Position numbers and translations under genes: made by a program | Shown: positions 35,007-45,500 of the stretch, one piece after another | Numbering within the stretch: position 1 is the stretch's first letter | Layout of the letters: each line of letters opens with the position of its first letter | The notes under the pieces: generated by a model | Databases searched by the model: none | Told to the model about the DNA's origin: nothing | What the model saw: the letters and a program-made list of their open reading frames with translations, nothing else | Assembly (NCBI GenBank): GCA_013396635.1 | Contig: WBMW01005542.1 | Location: 3,179,601 to 3,243,600 of the forward strand | Direction: 5' to 3' | Length of the DNA stretch: 64,000 nt | Origin: Penelope pileata | Taxonomy: Eukaryota; Chordata; Aves; Galliformes; Cracidae

Positions 35007-38000
35007 AAAAGGGGGGTTTTGTAGCTGTACCCATGCATCATTGCTGCTGGCACATTTTCAGACTGGTCCATTGATTTACCAAAAGCTGTCTGTTTCTTAA
35101 AAGTTTAACCTTAAGGAATTTTACCACACTAAGAGAAATTCTGTGCCCTTCTTTGTGCAGTTGACTCACTTCACAGCCACTTCAGGGAAACACGAGAAAT
35201 GTAGAAGAAGCTTTCCTGGAGATTTCCACAGCACTCAGTCAGGACTTGAAGCACAGGGGCTATAACCACAGCAGGTGCAGGGAGTTGCAGAGCTGCCTGG
35301 ACAAGGGGCTGGAGAGCTGGGGAGGGCGTGCAGGCAAGTGACACACAGCAAGGGCAGCCAGGAGAGGGGCTGCAAGTGGCAAGTGAGGAAAAGCAGGCTG
35401 TAGAAAGGGAAAAGCTTGGTAGGCAGAAAGCATGAAGCGACATGCAAACTGAAAGTGATGTAAAAACAGAATTTAAAGGGAGAAAAATAGCACATACATG
35501 GAAATATAACACAATATGTACAAGAAATCTAGAATGGTGGGAAGGAACAGGGCAAGGCAGAGGGAAATAAACAATAAGAAAAGCAGATGAAAAGCCGAAA
35601 AGTAAGCCACTGAGCAGCTTTTTAAGGAGTAACCATCCACTGAAGCCAGAGTTTGTTTATCTATAGGTGTTATTAGGGGAAAGATGCTCTATATCTTTAC
35701 GTAAAGCCTGTGAGGTTGGAAATAAATGTTTAGACAGGCACTCCTGCTGGAAGATAGATTTTTGTTTTCCTTGGGCCTTTTATTAACACACAGTTGGCCC
35801 TCTGTAGCGAATTACTGAACACGCTGTGCAGAGTGTCCTGACACTGCGAGGGGCGGACAGGAGCACAATGGGCTCAGCGAGGTGTGGGTGAGCGTTTCCA
35901 GCTACACCCATGCTGGAACAAGTCCCAGCTCTCTTCCTTGGGAACACAAGGCAAGGCCTCAGTGAAAGTTCGCAACAGAGATGGGCCAAAGTGGTGAGAT
36001 ATGTAATCCCACAACACCATCAAAGGGGATGCTATGGAAACCAGGAATTGGGATTAGTTTCTCAGGCCCCACTTCAGGTATACACACACCCATTTATTTT
36101 ACTGCAGCACTGCAGACCTTTGGCTTTGCTTGGGTCCGTGTTTAGTCAGAACACCGTCCAGTTGTGCCGTACACTTTTGACCCCAGCTGAGCAGCATTAT
36201 CTGCTGTAAGCACTTAATACTTAGCGTAGTAAGCACATGCCCATTGACTTTGCTTGTGTGTGCAAGGGCTGAGCATTCCTAGTAAGGCCTTCTAAATGCC
36301 TTAATTCACAGAATGAATTGTTCTTTTGGTGTGAAACCGTACTTTTTATTGGTTAAACACAAGCAGCTGGCTGGGCTTGTCATGCTTTTTAAGGACAGCA
36401 AAACTGCCCTTTTGTTTTACTTTTACTTTGCTGAGATTGTACCCTCATTCCTTCTATTTCCTATTTACAGTATTTGATGTGGATAGCTTAAAATGCTTAC
36501 AAAAGCGAGGCAGGGAACAGTTTAACCTCTGACAAGGGCAGCATTTATAAATTTAACTGTAAGCACTTAGTTAAGAAAAATCTGTTTCCACTTTCCTAAT
36601 AGGACACCTTTAAACAAAATGCAGGTTAACTGCACACAGCAGAGCCATAGTGTTGTCTTCGCCAGAAAGGGCCACATCCACTGCTCCACAGTCACACGAG
36701 CAGTCCTTAAAATTGTGAGTTTTCTTCAAGCAAAAAGCAATACTCATGCGATTTCGGGATTTGCAGAACTTGGCCTCCAGCTAACCACTTGGCAATCCTT
36801 TTGCCTCCATAATATTTGTAGTCCCAAGTAAAACCTCCTAAGTGGTTTTTGATTCCTTCTCAGTGTCAAACTCCTTCAGAAAGAAAAGCCTGCCAGGTGA
36901 TGAACTTTCCTGGGATTCAGAATGTTTGCTGAAATGATAACAAACCGAGTCCCTCAAAGCTGAGTCATGGAATTTAGAAAAACAAATCTTTACGATGGGG
37001 TAACCTAGGGACTAATGACTTCATCTTACTTCCTCTATGGATTTACATGAATGTAAACAAGAAGAAGACTTTGGCTTGGAAAAGCTGATTGAAAATTGAA
37101 GGATCATCTAGTCACGTTTAACGGGCCGGGTTTCTTAGCCTTACCAGAGCAACATTCTCATTGCTGTCATTGGACACCAAAGGAGTGGAGGTATCTGTGC
37201 TGACCTCTCCAGCCGCCCTCCTGGGGCCAGTAATGCCGCTTTGCACAGCTTCACCATGCTGCAACCAGCACGGGGCCAGCAACTCCACCAGGAAGGGGAG
37301 GATGAAGTCCACCGAGGCTCCATTCCTCACATCATCCCTCACACAAGGTTCACAGTGGAAAAGAAATATAACAGCTACTGTAGGCTCACAGCAGAAATAC
37401 AACTGTTCACAAGTCCACGGCATCTCTACCCAATTATCCACAAGGATTTGGCAAATGTCCAGAAGGGATGATACGGTTATCTACTCTTGTGGGAAGAAAC
37501 AAAACACATAAAGTTTACTTCTCTCAGTGACAGACATCTGTGATTTTTTACTGGGTTTGCCAACTAAATTAGCTTCAAAATGCTGGGGGTAACAGTGACG
37601 TCCCAGAGATGCCCCTTGCCCAGGGGCTGCAGCCCATCGCCTGAGGCAGCAGAGAGGTGTGCTTACAGCAGAGCACCCACCCTATGCTGAGCCCAGCAGC
37701 ACCCCTCTCCTGCCCATCTTTCTCAAGACCCTTCTATTTTGCATAAAAGTGTTAAATATGAATTTATTCTGAACATATTTTCAAATCTGTCTTCTAAAAT
37801 CAGGCTACTGATTTCACAGGAGTCCAATTAGAAAACACAGAAGAGAATGTCTTACAATTTAAAAAACCATCTAAAATGACTCCAAAATAGCTGCTCTGTA
37901 TTTAAGATCACCACAATTTGGCATCCTGCTCTCTCTGGAGCTCTCCCTCTCTTGCACTGTTCCCCCCACTGAATCTACCCCAGATGCAGCACTGTGTCTG

Positions 38001-38300
38001 GAGATGTTTTTATCTCCTTGTCCAAGACCAATGCTTGTTCCACCTCTGAAGGAAAGGAAAGCTTTATCTGGCAATTGGTGTTTTTGGTTATTTGGGTCTT
38101 AATGTACTTCAGGCTTCTTCAAATCGATCTCGGAGGCCCGGCTGGCCCACAGAGCAGAAGGCAGGTGAGACAGCTCATGACAAATGAAATTTATCTCGTG
38201 AATATCAGCACCTCGTTTGTGCATGTGTTTTCCCCGTTGTTGAGTTAATTATTCTTGGTAGTGATACTGAGTCAGACACCTGAATGTATCACTGCAGACA
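35007..38300. other. spacer, no gene recognised
   Basis: About 3.3 kb of spacer with short chance open frames, the longest about 118 codons. The stretch near 36190-36290 (TAAGCACTTAATACTTAGC and nearby) may be another decayed amniote repeat, but the match is too weak to call. No other feature was seen. Confidence 0.5.
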
Positions 38301-38309
38301 AACCCCTGT

Positions 38310-38990
38310 TATTTATGCATTTTCACCAAACTAATCCTTGCCGCAGGCGAGATTTTAACCTTGTGCGGGGTGGCAAGCCGCTCACGCACATGGTTGCTCT
38401 TTCCAAGGAAGAGGCTGTGCACACACGCCCGCAGCCCCAGGTCATGCCGTGCTCTCCCTCTCCCATGGGCAGGGGGAAGAGCCACAACCACCTCAAGCCC
38501 TGTGACGATGAGGATGGTGTTCTGTGTGAAGTTCACCTCCAAAGTGGCTGTAAGTTCTTTACAGGGGCAGGAACAAAGAAAAACACTCGCTTTTGTCCAT
38601 GAGGAGACGCGGCTGCCGCTCAGCCCGTGGCACGGCTCGCTCCAGCACTTCGCTTCAGCTCTGCAGGGAACATCCAGGGAGAAGGGCAGCACTGCACCCC
38701 AGGGTGCCGGGGCCGGCAGGGGAGCCCGCAGCACACAGGGGAACACAGGATTCCCCAGCACCAAGGCTGGGGGCTCTGGGCACAAAGCACCCACCCGGCC
38801 TCTACAGATCCACTCTGGGGCATCCTGCAGCCACAGCTTTCCTGCCCCAAAGCCGGCTGGTACCGTCGCTGCCACGCAGGGGCTGGGAGAGCACGAGCCG
38901 GCTTCTGCTCTGCTGTGCACATCATCGACAGCATTGTCGGCTGATCTCCTGTTGCAGAATCCTTCCTGCCTATGAGGCAGAGCGAATAGC
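38310..38990. other. isolated GC/CpG-rich block
   Basis: A roughly 680-base block markedly richer in GC and CpG than its AT-rich flanks, about 19 kb upstream of the VPS13B promoter. Four to five frames are open across it at once (up to 204 codons on either strand), which is expected from the composition. No splice-supported exon, no known domain and no CR1 sequence were recognised. It may be an orphan CpG island or a regulatory element. Confidence 0.5.
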
Positions 38991-39159
38991 TTTTACTTTC
39001 AAATATCAGCTGGAAGTTGCATGTTGGCAGCTGGAAAAAATAGATTTTTGACCTGTAAGCTCACCAGACATGATAGGGAAGGCATCAAAAATGAAAATTA
39101 ATTGTCTTAATTAAGTCCTTGCTAAAGAATAACTCAAGTACAAACACCTTCCCTTCCCA

Positions 39160-39385
39160 CCTCTTTCTTTTTCCTTTCCTTTTTCTTTTTCCTTTTCTTT
39201 TTCCTTTTCCTTTTCCTTTTCCTTTTTTTTTCTTTTTCTCTTTTTCTTTTTCTTTTTCCTTCTCTTTTTCCTTTTCTTTTTCTGTTTTCTTTCTCTTTCT
39301 CTTCTTCTTTTTCTTTTTCCTCATTTTCTTTTTCTTCTTCTTCTTCTTCTTCTTTTTCTTTCTCTTTTTCTTCTTCTTTTTCTTT
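39160..39385 (+). repeat. 226-base polypyrimidine tract
   Basis: All bases are C or T except a G at 39284 and an A at 39323. The units are irregular CTTTTT, TTTTCC and CTT repeats. The complementary strand is almost purely purine. Such mirror-like polypurine/polypyrimidine tracts can form triplex (H-DNA) structures. The apparent phenylalanine-rich and lysine/glutamate-rich open frames over it are products of the repeat. Confidence 0.95.
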
Positions 39386-39618
39386 ATCAGCTGTTCATTA
39401 AGGCTCTCTAAAGTATCCTGGTTTCAAACTCACGTCAAAGCATGTAATTTTGCTAACCCTAGAACTGATGTCCCACAGGTTTCAAAAATAATAAAATTGA
39501 CTTAAAAATTTTAAGTTCCAGAAAAAAAAAAAGCTGGAATATTTAAACTTCTAACCCTTTAACAATTTGGTGTTCTTGTTTTCAGGTGTTACAAATGTGA
39601 AGGATAGAAACAAACTTC

Positions 39619-39656
39619 AAAAAAAAAAAAAAAANNNNNAAAAAAAAAAAAAAAAA
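39619..39656 (+). repeat. poly(A) tract with a 5-base N gap
   Basis: An A run on both sides of five undetermined bases at 39635-39639. The Ns most likely stand for an unresolved homopolymer length rather than unique sequence. Upstream sequence carries no recognised retrotransposon body. Confidence 0.85.
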
Positions 39657-41551
39657 CAGAATGGCTTAAGACAGTCACGGGTTCATTCACGTCCAAGAAT
39701 GGCAGCTGTAAAGGAAGAGGCAAATATTGAAACTCAAGATAAAATCTTGAGGCTTTTCAAAACTGAACACCACCCTCCCCCAGACCGAAAGCAGCCCTTA
39801 TTCTGGAGGTCAGGTTGTAAACCTCCATCGAGAAAGGAGAGCAAAAATATAGCAGAATAGTGTAATGTCTCTAAAAAAGAAATTAACTTTAAAATTACCT
39901 AAAAGTAAAGCCATTTAATGCTTGGCAGCTGGTAGGAAAAAAACCCAAGCAGAGAAAGACTTGCAAATGCAAATTAAGATATACCTCTCCCAGCTGTTCC
40001 TCAAGGGCAGCAATTTTGTCTCCGGTCCTCTTTACCCAGCGACCGCCCTTTTTGAGGTGAAGGCAGTGAAATCCAGACTATATCTCCTCGTGGTTCCTTG
40101 AGGTCAACAGGAGTTTTAAATGTGAAAGGGCTGCAGCACTCAATTCTTCTCTAGTTAGCCATTAGAGCAGGACCTGCTGCCCCTGCTGGCTCCTCAGCCT
40201 ACGCTGGTGTTCCAGTGTGACAATGGAAGAGTTTGAGCCATGCAGACACACAGAAAATCAAAATGGAGGAAAAGCAGGTGACTGGAAAGCATCAGTCCTC
40301 GTGGAGGGTGGAACAACTCAAACTTATGCAGGGAAAGTTTTCAACTCTGCTGTCAAATAAAGAAGGAAAAATGAGACATTTGCACAGTTTATACCCTGCA
40401 GTACAAAATCCCGTCCAAGGCAAGGGTCCAACGACAGGAAATGTCGTGCAATTAGAATTTGGAAAGAGGAATAAACAGGGGTTGAATTCAATTTATATTA
40501 GAAAGTTCATTCTAGCCCTCATTCTAAAGAAACTACAGCCACTCGGTATAATCCACAGCCTCCAGGTGGAGATCCTGGTACGGCTTCCGCAAAATAAGAG
40601 AAGCGGAGATCATACGTAGGATCAAAAGCGCTGAAAATAAGTCATGGTGGAATGTGGAGGAGGTGTTCATCCAAAGCAAGGCTGAGAAATTTATAGATCT
40701 GCAGGGTATAAGGTTTAACTTACCATAACACTTCTCCACGGTGTAAAATACATTTTAAAGAGCTTCTTATCCTATTGTTCAAAAATGAGCTACTTTTGCT
40801 GATACAGGAGCTCATGACACACAAATTTATCAAAGGCTTGGCTGAAATCCAAATAAATTGTTCTGTGTGAACTTCTGTATTTTTATCAGCTTTGCAAAAC
40901 TCTAAAAAGATAAAGTCGAGATAGAAGACTAACCAAACAGAGTGAGGTTTTTTTTTTTGCCATACCTAAAGGCAGTGAACTAATCCAAAGCCAGTAAAGC
41001 TAACATGGGTGGAAGCAGCTTGCAGGACATTATTGTCAGCAACTTTGCTCAAAACGCAAAATGAAACTTTTCTGCAACTTGCAGTGACTGCTTCAGCCCA
41101 GGAACAATTTGCTATTCCTTTGCAATCCCATTTGCTCCACTTTCTTCTGGCTGGGGCCCAAATGTACAGTGTCTGACTTCCCCGTGTGCAAGCGTCAGCC
41201 AAAGCAGTCAGAACCCCTCTGACAGCCGTTCCCTCGGGTTTTGCAGCCCACATCTTCAGGCTCAGAAGAACCTGAGAACTTGGAAGACGTTTTGATTGCT
41301 GGATGTTCTTCCAGACTGAAGTCCTGAAAATCATTGTGAGGAAATCAAAATTAGCATATTGCATTCATTTGGTTTCGGAATTCACAACTTCGCCCAAAAA
41401 GGTGAACTGAACAAAGCAACAAAACAGCCAACGCTGCAAAACTTGGGATTTGTGGTGCCTCCGCTGTGCACTTGATGAGAAGTTCTCCGTCTCCGGAGAC
41501 TGTGGCCATTTCGCTGACAGTTGCTGTTGGGCAAGAGCCGTTTTCTCTGAC

Positions 41552-41568
41552 AAGAAAATTGTTTTCTT
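41552..41568 (+). repeat. small perfect hairpin
   Basis: AAGAAAA and TTTTCTT form a 7-base stem around a TTG loop in an AT-rich setting. Short enough to be chance. Confidence 0.4.
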
Positions 41569-42486
41569 CAAGAACAAAATTGTTTTTTTATTCTTGTTTT
41601 TCATCTTGAATTTTAAATAAAAACATCTCAAGGACTGACAGAAGAATGGAACGATTTTGTGCACATGCGAACGTATAGAAGTAAATGAGCACAATCCCTA
41701 ACTGTTATGGTGTTGTTATTTGGTAGCTGCCTTCGATTCTGACACGCATGTTGTTGGAGAAAGGATGAGCAGCCCTGCAGTGGCAGGGGCGGCAGAGCTG
41801 TGACGTGGGGAACCCAACACCGGTCTCAAGAAGCAGCCAGAGGCACAGCCCCTGCCAGGCAGCTCCCCTGACATCACATCAGGCGGTACCAGGGGTGTGC
41901 AGACCATCAGCATGCTTAGTTTCAATCAAATCAGCTTTAGATGTCACTGATTCCAAATCTGAGTAAAAAATGAAGACTTCAGCCACCAAGGCAAAGCTGT
42001 GCTTTATGTGAATGGCTCCCAGCTTCCACAGGTGCAAGAACAGAAACACCAGAAGCCAGTAGAAAAGCCACTTCTGTGGTATTCCTATCGAGTGAGCCCA
42101 TTTTGTCCTTCGGAACAACGCAGTGCGTGGTATTTTCTGCCTTGTTTGGTATTTAGACTCCGAATTTATTGCCAGGCTTCCTGGCAGCAAGCTGTGCAGG
42201 TTGCAAGCGGAGCCTGGTGGAGGTGAGTGAATTAATGTGGTGGCTGCCTGGAATGTCGTCCAGCTGCCAGTTAGAATTATGTTTGTTTGCCTTTGGCACA
42301 AGTGTGAAATGAACAGCCCGGGATTTCAGAAGTGTGAGCATACGTTTTTATATCTCACACTAATGAATACATTTTTTTGTATTCTGTACATTTGGGGAAA
42401 TAGTAGAAATTATTTGTAGATTTTATTTACCACTTGTGTGGTAAAGAGGGAATGTTTCCTCTGAGACCAAACTTGTACCTTAGAAA

Positions 42487-42528
42487 AGAGAAAAGAAAAA
42501 AAAAAAAGGAAAGGAAAAAAAAAAAACA
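42487..42528 (+). repeat. A-rich low-complexity tract
   Basis: Runs of A broken by single or double G, between TTAG and CAACACAC. A low-complexity tract only. Confidence 0.7.
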
Positions 42529-42550
42529 ACACACTGGACTAATCCAAAGT

Positions 42551-42592
42551 GATGTAATTAAATTTACCCTTGATATAATTAAATTTACCCTA
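42551..42592 (+). repeat. 21-base tandem duplication with paired TAATTA cores
   Basis: Two adjacent 21-base units (42551-42571, 42572-42592) share ATTAAATTTACCCT and differ at two positions. Each contains the homeodomain core TAATTA (42555-42560 and 42576-42581), so the cores lie exactly 21 bases apart, two helical turns. Confidence 0.75.
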
Positions 42593-43204
42593 ATTTCACT
42601 ATTTTTGCAGCTATATCTAAAGTCAGATCAAGGGCTGGCGAATTTCAGGAGGGTTTGAAATGTTCTTCAATTAGCACATTTTTGGGAAACGTGTCACTGA
42701 AAAATGCAATTTTGTATTTGTCTTTTGCTGGAATTCTATTTCTGCCAGCCAGAGCTTTCCTTTACCCATAACATCACATCTCCCTCCCCCCAGCCTCCTG
42801 TGCCCGCAGTGGAGGGTGATATTGCTGTTTGTCACACGCTCTGATGTGAAAAGTGCCGCCTGGGATTGCATTGTTGCTGCCGGGAGGACCAGAAATTTCC
42901 CCGACGAGATCTGTCAATAGCTGACACTAAGACAACACGGTACAAAGTGCATCCAGAGGCTGTCAGACACCACTGCTTTTTTGTTTTCTCTAGCAAACTG
43001 TTCCTTAGATAGGTGACTTGACCCAGTGTTGTTTGAAAAGATCAAGGGCTTGATGGCTCAGAAAGAAAAAAAAAAAGATGGAAAAGAATGATCTTAGTGA
43101 CTCTGTGCTATGTTGAGCCTAATGATCTCTTGTCCCATTACAGTACGTAAACAAAACTGTCACTTATATCTCTTCTGTTGGTCTTAATAATATAAGAAGG
43201 AAGG

Positions 43205-43228
43205 ATTTTATTTTATTTTATTTTATTT
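43205..43228 (+). repeat. TTTTA pentanucleotide repeat
   Basis: About five ATTTT units followed by TTGG. A plain microsatellite. Confidence 0.8.
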
Positions 43229-44901
43229 TTGGTTTTGGTTCAGTTTGAAAAATGATTTCCAAAAAGTCACATTGCAAGATGATAGATTTTTAAAAATAAA
43301 TAATGAATACTTATACCTAACTTCTTAGTTTCTACGTGCAGATATATGACTGATGTATGCAATCAGAAAAACTGCAAACGAAAATGAGATCTGCAAATAT
43401 ACCTGACGTTTGTGTATGCCACGCTGTATCCTTTCAAAACATCTCTTAGCTTTAATGATTTTAAATTTGTTGTTTATATGTTCATTGATTGCTATTAGGA
43501 GTGAAATAATACACTGTAACACAATGCAATGACTATTTGAGGAGAGGTAAACATATTAAATATTAATAAGAAAATAATGTGTCAAATTAGTACTCCTGAA
43601 ATCCTTGTTTAATTCTGAACATTAAAAAAAAAAAAGTTTGCAATCCTGGCCAGAGGCTGTTCCCTCCAGACAGGGAGAGGTGGATGTCCTAAGCGTCATG
43701 AGCAGCAGGAGAAAGAAAAGTAGGTGTGAGTTTTGTAAGCAGGACCATTATCTGGTGGGATGAAGGTGTGAGGTACCACTCTGGAGACGGGGTCACAGGC
43801 AAAGAGATGGGGACAAGGAGAAAGAACAGGAAAGTGAAAGGAGAAAAATGTGGGAGGGGGGCAGGAACAGTAGGAAAGAATGGAGGGTGAAGAATGTAAC
43901 AAGAAGTGTGGGTTGGTGGGGATGAGAAAGTGTGTAAGAAGCTGGGGGAAGGAAAATAAATGAAATATGGGCAGGGTGAAAAGGTCAAAAAGGGAGGAAA
44001 AGAAAAAAAGAACCACACAGATGAGTGCTAAACTGAAAGAAAAGTGATAAGTCCCTCTTGGATGAATCAGTGCTTCCCAATTACACACATGAAATTGCTC
44101 TGAGGCATGCTACAGTCATAGCTGTGCAGTCCTGATGCCAAGATAACTGTTTGGGGCTGACGTCCAGCATCAGAGGGAGAGGGAAAAGAAGGCAGAAAGT
44201 CCTGTGAGGTGGGGAAATGCTGCCTCTGCCACGCTGAGCAGAGCTGCTGCAGAGCCAGCGGCAGCCCCAGGCACTGGGTGGCCACCCCAGGCTCGGGGTC
44301 ACATCTGCAGCCTCCGTCCTCGTCAGATGCTGGTGCCTAACGAGGTGAGGGTGGACAGAAAGCTGGGGAAAGGTGCAGCAAGAGAAGTAAGGCAAAGCAA
44401 AACCTGTTGCCAAAAAGGGTGACAGAAAGAGGGCAAAAAAGAGAAGAATGTTGAGAGAGAATGGAGAAAAGCAAATGATGGCCATGGCCTCTTTGGAGAA
44501 AGGAAAGACTCATGCTACATGTATGTGATCCCTGAGAGCTGTAAGCAGGAGAGCACGGCAAGCAGACGCCTACTCTCAGGAGCTGCAAGTTGTCCAGGAA
44601 AGCACAAGGATGACACGTTTCCGCCTCAAATCCAGCCACTCTGAAACACGGACATTCTTCTGCTAGGGCTGCTCAGTGGGGCATGCAGCACCTGATCCTG
44701 ATCAGCTTTGTCCTTCTGCAGAAGACAAGCCATGCTGCACCTCCCGTGTTTATTTTGCCAACATGGCAGCATGGGTCAGCAGAACGATGCGCTGGGCCGG
44801 GGAGCGCTGGGAGCAGCCTTGCAGCTGACACGTGCTCCCTCTCCTGGCTGGCATTTGCCTCTACACACCAACATCAAAATAAAGACGGACTTGGATCCTC
44901 C

Positions 44902-44930
44902 AGGTTTTAAAAGGAAGAGTTTTAAAACCT
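44902..44930 (+). repeat. perfect 11-base inverted repeat
   Basis: AGGTTTTAAAA at 44902-44912 and TTTTAAAACCT at 44920-44930 are exact reverse complements separated by GGAAGAG. It forms an AT-rich hairpin without any T run that would suggest a terminator. Confidence 0.8.
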
Positions 44931-45361
44931 TCTGCTTATTGCATTTTATACATTTTTGATATCACTGCCACTCATGCCACCCTTGGTGAACCAATGGAAC
45001 ACAAAGACCGATGCCTCTGTCTTCCAGACAGTTCATGAAGTCCACCCGTGGCTCTGTTTGATAAAATGGTATTTCTGCTTTACTGACACGAGTGAGCATC
45101 AGTGTCACCATTTTCCTCCCTGCAATGACAGTGCCCACGGCCCCTCACACGGCCATTCCCAACTGAGCTGTGGGATGTGGGCAGCCAGGGCTGCTGCTCT
45201 CCTGGTTTTGTGGGGATCTGAGACATGGGCAGACAAAGAAGAAAACCACTGCCTCCAGAGCTGAGGATGTCAGGGCTGGTCGCCTCCAGTGTGACAACAG
45301 CCACAGCAGTGCCAGGCACCTCGCAGCCCAGCTGACGGTGTTTGGGAGCTGACCGAGAGTG

Positions 45362-45500
45362 GCTGGCTCTGGGATTCTAGCCCTGTCTCTAACACCAAGT
45401 CCTGGTCTAAATCTAGTCATGATCTTCCTGATTTGCTTCCACATCTACAGAGTGGGAATAATCTGTTCTTATAATACTTACCAGGCACGCGAAGCAGATC
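45362..45500 (+). repeat. MIR-like ancient SINE
   Basis: Landmarks follow the MIR body: GGCTCTGGGATTCTAGCCCT, GTCTCTAACACCAAGT, GATCTTCCTGATTTGCTTCC, ACATCTACAGAGTGGGAATA, ATAATACTTACC. They correspond to the MIR segments for the promoter-like GGTTCTAnTCCTGGCTCTGCC and CATCTGTAAAATGGGGATAA-TACTTACC. The copy is sense oriented and strongly diverged. Confidence 0.7.

Larger units (their letters stand above)
39386..45361. other. AT-rich spacer, no gene recognised
   Basis: About 6 kb of AT-rich spacer with short chance open frames, none above 140 codons. It contains the interrupted poly(A) at 39619-39656, small A-rich and TTTTA repeats, the 21-base tandem at 42551-42592 and an inverted repeat at 44902-44930. 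No RNA gene or coding exon was recognised. Confidence 0.5.

Noticed and set aside
38309..38975. Open frames of about 200 codons on both strands
   Set aside because: They mirror each other over a GC-rich block, with no domain and no exon boundaries. The block is listed instead as a CpG-rich element.
39085..39505. Lysine/glutamate-rich (minus) and phenylalanine-rich (plus) open frames
   Set aside because: They are direct translations of the polypyrimidine/polypurine tract.
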